Below are positions 53,664 to 63,205 of a stretch of DNA of 64,000 nt, one piece after another; positions within the stretch are counted from its first letter, which is position 1; each line of letters opens with the position of its first letter. The position numbers and the translations under genes are program-made. The stretch is from Rachycentron canadum (Eukaryota; Chordata; Actinopteri; Carangiformes; Rachycentridae). Under the pieces are notes generated by a model, which was given only the letters and a program-made list of their open reading frames with translations, ran no database searches and was not told the origin of the DNA. The stretch covers positions 15,267,715 to 15,331,714 of the forward strand of contig CM076659.1 in the NCBI GenBank assembly GCA_038496675.1, given 5' to 3'.

Positions 53664-55542
53664 GTACACACAAGCACACATACACACACACACTCACGCA
53701 CACACACACATAGATTTCACAATGCTCTGGACTAATAACAGAAAATATTAAGAATTTTTTTATGTTGTTGTGGGCTGTGTACAAGTTCAAATATACGGTG
53801 AAAATCTGTGTTGAAATTTAGTATCACCTTTTTTACCAGATGAGCCATAAAGATTGGTGGCTGGCAACCTTTGGAGCACCAAAAAAAACTATTTTCATGA
53901 ATGTTACTGTGGAAATTCATGCTGTTTTTCTATAGAAGTCTGCATAATGTTTTAGTAATTTCCTGTCTGCTCCCTGTAGAAAAGTAGAACATTTTTTTTC
54001 TTTTCAGGCGCCTTAGCCAAAGACCCACCACAGAGGAGCTGGAGCAGAGAAATATCCTCAAGCGTAAGTTTTTGAAATACGCTGTTAAACTGATGGGAGA
54101 TGAGAGACGCCGCTGTTAAATCACTATTTATGTTCAAAAGCTGAAATAGAAATATGATTTTCAAGCTATGACAGTTTTAAGAGTCAATATGACCTTGTGG
54201 AAATCAGTGTTGGTGGTGTGTCATCTCTCCATCTGTTGGAAGCTTTGTGTCTCCCACACTGAACTACTGTCTTCAGTCACACTGAGTTCTGCATTATTGA
54301 AAAAGGCTCAGCAAAGATTGCCTTTTTCTATTATTCTCTTTGCTTCAGTTATGCACTAGTTCTGATAAATATTAAATATACACTTTACATTACACACACT
54401 GAGTAATTATGCAGTATCTCTTGCAATATAAATTGGTTATAAATTGCTTCACAAAAGTTCAAGTTATGTGAACATTGTGTCTGACTAAGTTCAACACTCT
54501 GTGGCTAGACATAGTGCATGAGTGGATGTTTTCAGTTCTTTGAGACTGTTAACATCTACCTATATACCTGTAGAAACTTTAAAGAGTTACAGTTTACATT
54601 GTAACACACAACCTCAGTGTGATCACAACATAAGTAAAATAAATCCAGCATCTTATGTGTCCAGCACAAAGACATTTCCATTTAGAGAAATAAAACAGTT
54701 GTACATGACTGCTCTGGTTATGGAAAAGAAGAGTTAGGTCCCTCTGGGATCCCAGACAGCTTATATTTCGGTCTCTGAAGAGAACACAAGAGGTCAAAGG
54801 GTTTACCAGCATCCCAGGCCAAGTCACTAAAGGTCATTTACACACATATATTGTATATAATATACATCCATGCTGACACAACAAGCATATGATGCAGCAT
54901 ACATGTTTTATTCATTTTTTTAAAAATTAAGGTTCATAATTCCCCCTTCTGATTGTATTTATTTTAACAACATAGCCATGGACATGGTTTAATCAAGTGA
55001 ATCACATCTCCCAGTTATAAACAGAAGAAAACTTTGTTGCAGACGTAGTAGGTGTGAAATGACTCTGCTGGTTCTCTGCATGCAGAAAAGAATGAAGCGG
55101 AGGAGAAAGAAGCCAAGCAAGAGATTAAAAGGAGACTCTCCAGAAAGGTACTCTTCACACTAACCACACAGACTCGGAGACACACACACAGGCACACACT
55201 AAAGAGAGTGCAGAAAGGACAGAGTGAGTCTATATTTAGCTGCTAATATGTTTTACTCCACCTTATGAGTCATGTTTGGAGGCAGAAAAAAGCTGTGTGG
55301 TGAAATGGGCCATCTAGTGGACAAATATGGAACTGAAAGAGAATACCCTTCTTGATGTGAAGTTGTGTTTTTTCATTCCAACTCCTTCCTGGAAATGTAT
55401 TAATGAATCAATACAGGGCACAGCTGTAAAATTAAACATAAGAGCAGAGACATATACAGTATGTTAGATTTTATTATAAATTATGACTAAAAAGAAAATC
55501 AGACTTTTATGGAAAATCATTTGATTTATCTCCCACATTTTC

Positions 55543-55612
<70 letters not shown>

Positions 55613-56811
55613 TGTAGTTGAGTGTGAGGCCAACAGTGGCAGAGCTTGTTGCTCGAAGGATCCTGCGTTTCAATGAGTATGTTGAAGTAACAGATGCCAA
55701 GGATTACGATAGACGGGCAGACAAACCCTGGACACGACTTACTCCTGCTGACAAGGTACAACATTTAATACACTGCATTTGCAATGCAATTTCCTTTGTG
55801 TGTAGGGACACAAAGCATAAACTACTGCCAAAGTTAGCAGAACAGGTCTTCCATGTTTTTATAAACCTCCTCACTGAAGGAAAGAGGCCCCCTAGGGTGT
55901 GCTGTGGCACTCTATCTATATCAAGTCTGCCCTCTGCTGTCGATGTTGTGAGCTATACAGTGCAGTGAAATCACACACTGTAATGCCAGTGTCCTCACGC
56001 ACTGAAATGTGCATCACCTCCATAATCAATACAAGTGCCTGGGGGGCAAGAGGGAGAAACAAATGAGTAAAGGTGAACAGTCAAATTACAATACTTATTT
56101 TTCTGTTTAACTTTCTTGGTCCTAGGTTTCTGAATATAATGACACTTAATATTATTATTAATGTTTTTTGATAATAAATGACAAAAACAAATCTAGATAG
56201 CTGTGCCCAAAGAGAACACAGAACAATAGACTCACTTCGCTGGTTTGTACATGTCATCTTGTTTTTTCCAGCACTAGTTTAAATTTTGTTCAACATTACA
56301 GCATTGATTTAAGGAGTGTAACTCCCTCTCCAGGACCATCGGCTATCCAACTCAGAGACAGAGCTGAGTGTTGGTTTTGATTTGGTGTGTATGTGTGTGT
56401 TCTGCCCCTCAGGCTGCTATTCGTAAGGAGCTGAATGAGTTTAAGAGCAGAGAGATGGAGGTTCATGAAGACAGCAAACAGTTCACCAGGTATTCAAGCA
56501 GTCGATAACCTCCACCATTTAGCCTGACTCTGATGATAACTTACGCTTCATTAGTAATTTATCACTGCGAATCCTGCTCTTTATTGGCTCACAGTGATCA
56601 ATATTTATAGTATTCTGGTCCCCCAAAGCTATTTTCACTAACCACATTGAAGTCCTGATATACACCTGGGTCGACTTTAGTTCATTAGCGTCAGGCATTG
56701 ATTGCCAATTAAGTTGAGTTTCACTCTCATATGTTATTAGAGCTGTGAGGTTGTATATTGCATTGTTGTACAAAGAGTAAAGAGAATATGTCCACCAGTA
56801 AAAACTAATAG

Positions 56812-56849
<38 letters not shown>

Positions 56850-57881
56850 AGACTAAACTATACAGTATAAGTTTGGATTGGATAAAGTTTGGATTTACCT
56901 TTAGTAGAAAATTCTCAGTATGTATGTGATCAATATTCAATACAGTAGTCATTTAGAGGATTCCATTCTATGCATAAATATGATTTGTACAAATCTCCTG
57001 CAGCTTTTGTACTGCTATTTAAATTTTTCAGTCCTTACGAGTACATTTTAGCTCCACCAAGCTTTTATGACAAATTGGATAATATTGGGAGCACATAAAT
57101 CCTCATTAATCCCTCTTTTGAAATTTAACCATTATTTAACCAGAAAAGGTTTCATTTAGATAAAAAAAATCTCTTTCACAATAGCTCCCTGCCAAATACA
57201 CATAGCAGATTAATATAAACAATAACAAAAGATCAACTTCACAACGAAGATAAAGAATAAATTACAAAAACAATAGTGTGTGTGTGAAAGTGAAATATCA
57301 GAACTATTCACATTAACATAAGGGCTCAAACAGGGGCGATATGATGGATTAGTCATAAATCTTTGCCACTGGCTCACAATGGACCTGAATGTTGTTGCAG
57401 TAGATAACTATACTGACTATACGATTATTATTATTATTATTATTATTATTATTGGATTATAAAGGAGTATGCAGACTCAATTTAAATATGCCTTGCTTTG
57501 ACCAGTAGCTTATTAAATGTTTTGGTTAGTCATACTTCTGTACAGTGCCTATAATCTAAAGAAGTTTGGACCAACAAGGTGTGATATTTCAGGTCAGTAT
57601 GGGAATAATAAATGTCTTGTATCCCCAGTGTTTCCATTTACTCTGGCTGAATAGAGCACTGCTCAGGTTGAAGTTGGTCTTAGCTGTGCTGGAATTAAAC
57701 TATGTCAACAAACCAGCCACAAACAGTTAATAGTTTTTCAAAACTTTCAAACTTGTAACACATTTATACCCATCCTTAAAATTGTCACATGGCAATATAT
57801 GTATGCCTTATAATTGCTATATATTATTGTGTATCATCTGATGAATGAATCCTGTGTGTTTTCAGATTCCATCGGCCCTAA
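53507..57881 (+). CDS. phactr2: 3' part of phosphatase and actin regulator gene (PHACTR2-like), six exons, 5' end missing
   Basis: Exons 53507-53663, 54008-54063, 55086-55147, 55618-55755, 56413-56489 and 57866-57881 join in one frame (506 nt; 167 residues plus TAA). All introns are GT-AG. PHACTR proteins bind G-actin through RPEL motifs and recruit protein phosphatase 1 through the C-terminus, linking actin state to dephosphorylation in cytoplasm and nucleus. Counting from the first full codon, RPEL cores are RPSKKEL (19-25), RPTTEEL (58-63, R at 57) and RPTVAEL (95-101). The PP1 region has the RVxF-like ILRF (106-109), the DYDRRADKPW segment (120-129) and the terminal FHRP. The intact second RPEL, VRRLSQRPTTEELEQRNILK and KRRLSRKLS resemble PHACTR2 as I remember it. 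PHACTR4 has a degenerate second RPEL, and PHACTR1/3 read LIRFSDYVEV instead of ILRFNEYVEV. The paralogue call is from memory and less certain than the family. The N-terminal RPEL and proline-rich exons were not found in the window. Confidence 0.93.
53664..53712 (+). promoter_or_regulatory. CA-rich intronic segment at a 5' splice site
   Basis: Immediately after CAG/gt the intron reads as near-continuous CA repeats interrupted by single-base changes. CA repeats close to donors are known binding sites for hnRNP L, which can enhance or repress splicing. The donor itself lacks +5G. A role here is inferred. Confidence 0.4.
54008..54063 (+). CDS. phactr2: phactr exon B: RPEL-3
   Basis: A strong acceptor with a T-rich tract (ttttttttcttttcag) precedes this 56-nt exon, and the donor is the consensus gtaagt. 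With the AG carried over it reads R then RLSQRPTTEELEQRNILK, the third RPEL motif. It ends in phase 1 (C of a Gln codon). It is the only visible exon with a textbook donor. Confidence 0.94.
55086..55147 (+). CDS. phactr2: phactr exon C: charged linker before RPEL-4
   Basis: The acceptor is ctctgcatgcag and the exon is 62 nt. It completes Gln, then reads KNEAEEKEAKQEIKRRLSRK and ends in phase 0 at donor AAG/gtactc, which lacks +5G. The acidic-to-basic helical linker ending KRRLSRK leads into RPEL-4 in the next exon. CA-rich sequence follows the donor (55150-55200). Confidence 0.93.
55310..55321 (-). promoter_or_regulatory. CTCF-like motif (minus strand)
   Basis: gccatctagtgg reads CCACTAGATGGC on the minus strand, an exact fit to the published CTCF core CCASYAGRKGGC. 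It lies in the intron before phactr exon D. Occupancy is unknown. Confidence 0.4.
55545..55610 (+). repeat. (TG)33 microsatellite abutting the exon D 3' splice site
   Basis: An uninterrupted TG dinucleotide run of 66 nt ends seven bases before exon D. The nearest pyrimidine-rich stretch (ttatctcccacattttcttt) lies upstream of the repeat, about 70-90 nt from the acceptor. UG repeats in RNA are the known binding sequence of TDP-43 (TARDBP). Confidence 0.97.
55618..55755 (+). CDS. phactr2: phactr exon D: RPEL-4 and PP1-contact motifs
   Basis: This 138-nt exon (46 codons, phase 0 at both ends) begins LSVRPTVAELVARRILRFNE and continues through YVEVTD to DYDRRADKPW and LTPADK. It carries the RPEL-4 core, the RVxF-like ILRF and the Arg and Trp positions known from PHACTR-PP1 structures. 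The donor is AAG/gtacaa, without +5G. The acceptor AG (55616-55617) lies just after a (TG)33 repeat with only agtgtag between. Skipping would preserve the frame but remove PP1 binding. Confidence 0.95.
56413..56489 (+). CDS. phactr2: phactr exon E: C-terminal helix of the PP1-binding region
   Basis: The acceptor is ctgcccctcag. The exon reads AAIRKELNEFKSREMEVHED then SKQFT plus AG of an Arg codon. The donor is CAG/gtattc, weak at +5. At 77 nt it is not a multiple of three, so skipping it would shift the frame into a different tail from the last exon. Confidence 0.95.
56815..56846 (+). repeat. (GA)16 microsatellite in the last long intron
   Basis: Uninterrupted GA run between phactr exon E and the terminal exon. 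Confidence 0.96.
57424..57453 (+). repeat. (ATT)10 microsatellite
   Basis: ATT run in the last phactr intron. Confidence 0.95.
57866..57881 (+). CDS. phactr2: phactr terminal exon: FHRP stop
   Basis: The acceptor is gtgtgttttcag. The first base completes Arg, followed by Phe-His-Arg-Pro and TAA (57879-57881). FHRP is the normal C-terminus of this family, which fixes both acceptor and frame. The rest of this exon is 3' UTR. Confidence 0.93.
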
Positions 57882-58482
57882 GCACTCTCACTGCCAGCTG
57901 GATGTCAGCACCACAAGCTCTCCAATACACAGCTCCCAGCAGTCTCCCAGCCCTCCAGACCATCAGTGCACAGCTCAGTACACTCTGCTGTGCGATCCTC
58001 TTGCCCCTGATGTATTAACATCAATAGTGAAAGCTACAAGTGTGTCTTAAAGCTTTGGCCATCCAAGGGCACCAGTGAAACATATAACACATATTTATAG
58101 TTACAAAAGTGTTGTGTATAGTGCTCTGATTAGAACCATTTATGTATTGTAGGTGGCCAAAGCCTGCTGTTGTATGATGTTTTTTGGTTGATGTCAGGCC
58201 TTGTAATGAGAGGTTCCAGTGCAGAAAATGGGCAAAATTACCCTCAACATAATGAATGTAGCTATCAAGCTTGTGTCCATGCTTATGGTATGCTTAAACC
58301 ATGCCAAATGGCCATATATGGGTATCCTCCAAGCACAGGAAATGGCAGTGATTGGATGGTTTTGTGGTGATGTCAGTGCCTATGTCAGCAGAGTGGAGGA
58401 GAGGCAGGATGTTCTGCTCAAATGTGCCTCACGTTGTATCTTAAATACTGCAGTTCGTTTATAGACATATTAGAGTTTATTG

Positions 58483-58494
58483 CCACTAGAGGGC
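58483..58494 (+). promoter_or_regulatory. CTCF-like motif (plus strand)
   Basis: ccactagagggc fits CCASYAGRKGGC exactly and lies in the 3' UTR shortly before the AATAAA. This 12-mer is also frequent in fish repeats, so binding is only possible. Confidence 0.4.
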
Positions 58495-58548
58495 GTTATA
58501 TCATAAGAGTTATAGTCTGTAAGAATGAAAATGTGTATGTAGATGAAG

Positions 58549-58554
58549 AATAAA
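58549..58554 (+). terminator. Candidate poly(A) signal AATAAA
   Basis: This is the first AATAAA downstream of the stop codon, 668 nt from it, in gaagaataaactgcg. No obviously strong GU-rich downstream element follows. Further AATAAA copies occur near 61203 and 61484-61530, so the main cleavage site cannot be fixed from sequence. Confidence 0.5.
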
Positions 58555-59353
58555 CTGCGAGTATTAATATTTATAACTGCTGAAGCTGAGGGAAGTGCAA
58601 TGGGAATTGTATAATCCCTTGGCACTCTGTGATGAAACATGATTATCATTTGCCATCACATAAATTATAAAGCACAGACTTCTGATTGCAAAATGCTGGA
58701 CTTACCATTTGGAGAATTTACTTTTCATTCATTGACTGAGCTCTTGGTGCTACAGAGAAAGAGTTTGATTGCGCATTTGAAAGCTTACTGGTTTGATTTT
58801 CTTGGGTGGACTTAATATGAAGGTTTTATGAATATAGAGCAGACAGACACTGAAGCCTCACAGCTAAAGCAATCAACTGGCATCTCAAAGAATTGGAGAA
58901 GTACTTTTCCCATTGCATTAACATGCTTTTGCAATTTAATCTTGTCATGTGGTGATAGTTAGGTAAGGACAGGCTTCTTGACAAGTTGCCCTTTTACAAC
59001 TTGCCCTCATATGCACCTTGAATCCAGTGGTAATGGGCTGATTTTACCATGAATCTGAAAAAAGGAACTGTTCAGTTAATTTACTGATCAGCAAACACAG
59101 AGAATTAATTTACGAATTTGAAGCCTTTGGACTGTTGGTCAAAAAAAAACAATTTCAATTCAAACTGAAAACCAGATCTGCTTGAGTTTTTAACTGATTT
59201 TTTGGTATTTACTGCCATTTTATATATATATAATATATTCAAAAAAATCATATAAATTGACAATCAAAACAATCAAAGTTGCTGCTCTAAAATGCACTTA
59301 TTTGCTTTCTTGCAAAGTAGTGAATGGGAAAGAAAAGATCAGTACTGCTCTAC

Positions 59354-59640
59354 TCCATCCATCCTTCAAATACCCATACCACTTATCCTTACATGGTCAT
59401 GGAGGGGGGCTGTAGCCAATCCCAGCTGAGATTGGGCGAAGGCGGGTCACACCCTGGACAGTTAGCTAGTTTATCACAGGGCTGACACATAGAGACAAAC
59501 ACCCATTCACACTCACATACACAACTATGGGTAATTTAGTCACCAGCTGACCTTTAGATTGTGGGAGAAAGCCAGAGTACCTGGAGGCACATAAAGGCCC
59601 CAGGCCTTGAACCTTCTTGCTGTATGGTAACAGTGCTATG
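59354..59640 (+). repeat. Teleost interspersed repeat (ccatcc ... cagctgagattgggcgaag type)
   Basis: The order ccatccatcc, cccataccacttatccttac, aatcccagctgagattgggc, gcgggtcacaccctggacag, agtttatcacagggctgaca, cacccattcacactcacata, gattgtgggagaaagccaga, ccttcttgctgtatggtaac, cagtgctatgc is that of a repeat found in very many copies in fish genomes. This copy is diverged. A T-rich and (TTTTG)n tract follows at 59650-59690. Confidence 0.75.
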
Positions 59641-59746
59641 CTATGAAGCGTTTTTTTTTTTTGTTTTGTTTTGTTTTGTTTTTTTTTTCTTCTGAATATC
59701 TAGGATAACTTGCTGTCTTTATGCTAAGGTGAGCTAAGATAAGCCA

Positions 59747-59758
59747 GCCACCTGCTGG
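59747..59758 (-). promoter_or_regulatory. CTCF-like motif (minus strand)
   Basis: gccacctgctgg reads CCAGCAGGTGGC on the minus strand, an exact fit to CCASYAGRKGGC, about 1.3 kb downstream of the plus-strand site. Confidence 0.35.
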
Positions 59759-62700
59759 TTGTAGTTACATATTTAGCACACAGACTCAATCTTCTCATGT
59801 AACTCCTGGTAAACATGGGATTCTGATGAATTTCTTAACAATATTGAACGCTTCCTTAAATATCATATAATTATTATTATTTTTTTTTTTTTTACTTTGT
59901 GCACTAAAAAACTCAAGATGCATGTTGGTGCCAAACTTCAAGCTGACACTCTTAGTTGTCAGCTGTTTTTGTGTGGGTTTGTGGATTTTGACTGAGCTAA
60001 CAGAAGGAAACCTCAGAGAAGTCTGATGTAAAAGAACAGATCTACAGATGGAGAACCTGTCAAAACTGTTTAACAACTAATATAAGAAGCTGGTCGAAGA
60101 AAAACACGGAACATAATGGCTTACTCATGGATTTTCATATAAAGATTAAACAAAAACCTTTGTAATTTTTAATTCCCAGCATATTTGGACGAGTAGAAGA
60201 TGTTTGTTAGAGGTGATCAAATGATTGATCAAATGACATTCAGCCTTAACAACACTCATCATTCTTACAAACAGTAACTGAAAAGGACAGATTTATTCCC
60301 TTTGCTTCTGAATGAAACATGAAATGATGTACAGTGATGGAAACAACCAACAGTATTCATTCATGTCAGTGTCTATGTTGTTATATATTGACTATTTTGT
60401 ACAGAATGTATATTGAGCATGTGCATACATTGAAATCAACTTTACTACCAATCTGATGCAATGCAACTTTGATGTGAATGTTTTGATTTTAGTCATTTTA
60501 TTTTTTATAATCCCCAGATACAGATGTTGAGTAACTGCCCAACTCCCTAAGCAGACTTTGGATAAGTTATTGTATAGATGATAAATCTGATTATTATTAT
60601 TTGATACTTTGTTTCACCCTCACCTTAAGTCTAGTCAACATTTGCATTGCAGGTATTTTATTGACTGGTTCAAAAGCAATTTATTATCCTTTCTGGACCT
60701 TACTTTTGATTTCTTTCTTCAAATGACCATTTATGACAGAATATAACTTCTTGGCATGATCCTAATAACTTTGTTCTTAAGTGTAATAATTGTAAACATG
60801 TCCAAGTTTCAACTATCTTAGCTTCTAAAAAAGTAAACAATGATAATCTATTGAGCAAGACATTAACCGTTTATTAATGTATTTTTTTTTAGCAACTTTA
60901 ACTCCTTTTATGAAGCATTAACTGCTAAACATAATATAGAATGTTTGATTTTATGTCTTCACAAGTTTAAAACACATTTATAAAATGTTTTACATTTGGA
61001 TAAAGGATTTGTTATCATCACAACAAAGTTATCCTTTATCGTTATACGATTATATCATACATATCATATAGCATACATTAACTATTTATACAACAGTTAT
61101 GGATGCTTCATAGAAGAAGTTATGGGCAAAATATACTAATAAACACTGTATATGTCATCATATTTGTTTACAGTTATATCATAGGTTTTTCCAAAAAATT
61201 TAAATAAAGTGGTTCCTTAAAGAAAGCTTTAGAAATCTTGTTATCTTGGTATCTCAGAGAGGAGTCCAGGTCTGGGTTACTGCCACATCTAGAAGTTTGT
61301 TTTTCAACACTGATGCCTATTTCCATATTGTAGACCAGAACTGGGTATAAGTTTCTAAATTAAGCAGTTGATACTATGAAGGAAGCTCGACATCTGGTGT
61401 TTAGTCATAACCTGTCTTTATTAAAGTCCTATAAAAGCCTTTATGGCTGCAGTCTGGTTTCATCTCATCTCATTTGGGAGTATAAAATAAACACAATAAA
61501 CCCTCTGGGAGTAATAACCGTAAATAAACTGTAGTAGTTTCCACATTACTTTACACTGTTGTTAATGCAGACTATGTAAAACAATTTTTTTTCAGGCTAT
61601 TCATGTCAAAAAGTATTTCTCTAAAATTCCAGGTGAATTGTTTTAAAAGATTCACATCCGCTTGACCAACTGGCTTTACTGACTTGTAATTTGCAATTCT
61701 AGAGAAGTACATCAGTTCATAAAAATGTTTGTTTTTGGGATGCTTGCTATTAAGTCCTTTGTCACTTCCCCAAATCAAATCTATAATTTCAGACAAGAAC
61801 CATAAACCAGAGAGCTGCTGCTGCTGTTGATCGAAAGCCTTTTATGTTTACCATGTAGTCTTTTCTTGATCATGTACAATTCACGGCAGGGGATTGTTTT
61901 TTTTTTCCTACAGAAAGAGAACAAGATGTTCAAAGCAGCAAAGTCCCACAACTGGATATTTCACATGGACTCTTAATGCCTTTACTGTATTGTTGACATA
62001 CATACTGACATAAAATTGATCTTTGAACTCAAAGGATGATGTCATATAGCCCACAAATGTGCTACTGTTATGTGCAAACTCTCAAAATGTGTATAATGTT
62101 TTTGTATATAAAAAATCATGGAGAAAAAAAACTTTTTGGTCAGTGTTGTTTGTCCTTGTTATGCAATCACTATTGCATTGATCACTTAAGTAATAACAGA
62201 CGTTAGCATATTAAGACTGTATAAGAAAAAATGCATGGTTACAAACAGCACATGTAAAGTCAAAGACATTTTATCATCAGACAAAAAAATATACAAAATG
62301 AGTATTTGCATAGAAACACATGTGAGAGAACTACATAACTTCTGGTTGTCTTCTCTTTACTGTATAAATCCAAATTAGTATGTAAAAAAAAGTCAGTTTT
62401 CATTCTCTCTTCTTGTTATTGCTGGCTGCACTTTTCAGTTTCTTTAAAGGCCACATTACCTAATTCACCATTCAGACATGAAATCTTATTAAATATACAA
62501 TTCCATTATTTCCTAAACTAATAGAAAACATAGCCTTTTTTTTATTTCCACTGATGTTAAAAGAAAATTACAGCAATTACTGCCAATTAAGCCTTTCTAG
62601 GAAGCTTTTCTCACCACTTTCCATGTGCCCTGATTTTGAAATACTGTCGAAGATGACAGCATAATTACTCTTGAGAAAAATGCATTGAACCTTACTGTGC

Positions 62701-62789
62701 CTTTTGGTTACCACTTCTCTGCTGAGTCTCTGTTTCAGTTACAGAAGAACAAACAATTTTGAAAAAAGTGGGATAGCACATCTGTATTG

Positions 62790-63205
62790 CTATTAGCATC
62801 AGCAGGTGTTGTCGGTCAGTCCACCAGCTTGGTCCAGACTGAAATATCTCGACCATAAGACACTACTGTTGAATGGATTGAAAACAGATATCCATGTTGC
62901 TCAAGGGATTCATCTTGATGAGTTAAGAGTGAAACATTTCAAATAGTATTCACAGGATTACCAACAAATGAAGTAACAATAGTCATGTGCCCCATCATGA
63001 CAGAATACAACAAAATTAAATTTTCATCTAGCTCCACCATCAGGTCAAATACTCACAGCTTCAGCTCTACTTTGTGTTTAGTGCAAATCAGCATATATGC
63101 TTGTGAATATGGGCATTGACATTGGTATTAAACACACATGACATGATAAAGCATTGATGTATTTAAATAGTCTCACAGAGCTGCTAACATGACTGTAGAG
63201 ATCTA
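62790..63205 (+). repeat. Percomorph interspersed repeat, diverged copy
   Basis: gtccaccagcttggtccaga, ctgaaatatctcgac, ttgaatggattg, tccatgttgctcaaggg, ttttcatctagctccaccat, caggtcaaatactcaca, tttgtgtttagtgcaaat and cacagagctgctaacatgac occur in the order known from a very common percomorph repeat of unassigned name. Insertions and deletions break the copy. Confidence 0.65.

Larger units (their letters stand above)
57882..58575 (+). other. 3' UTR of the phactr gene (proximal form)
   Basis: This stretch follows the TAA directly and ends a little after the first AATAAA (58549-58554). No further in-frame coding is expected. Two other frames stay open for about 150-180 nt after the acceptor, probably by chance. 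It contains a CTCF-like motif at 58481-58495. Longer 3' UTR forms ending at later AATAAA copies are possible. Confidence 0.6.

Noticed and set aside
61572..61796. Minus-strand 74-codon open frame beginning MSEIIDLIWGSDKGLN
   Set aside because: Composition looks less random than most, but I recognise no family and see no splice sites or neighbouring exons that support it.
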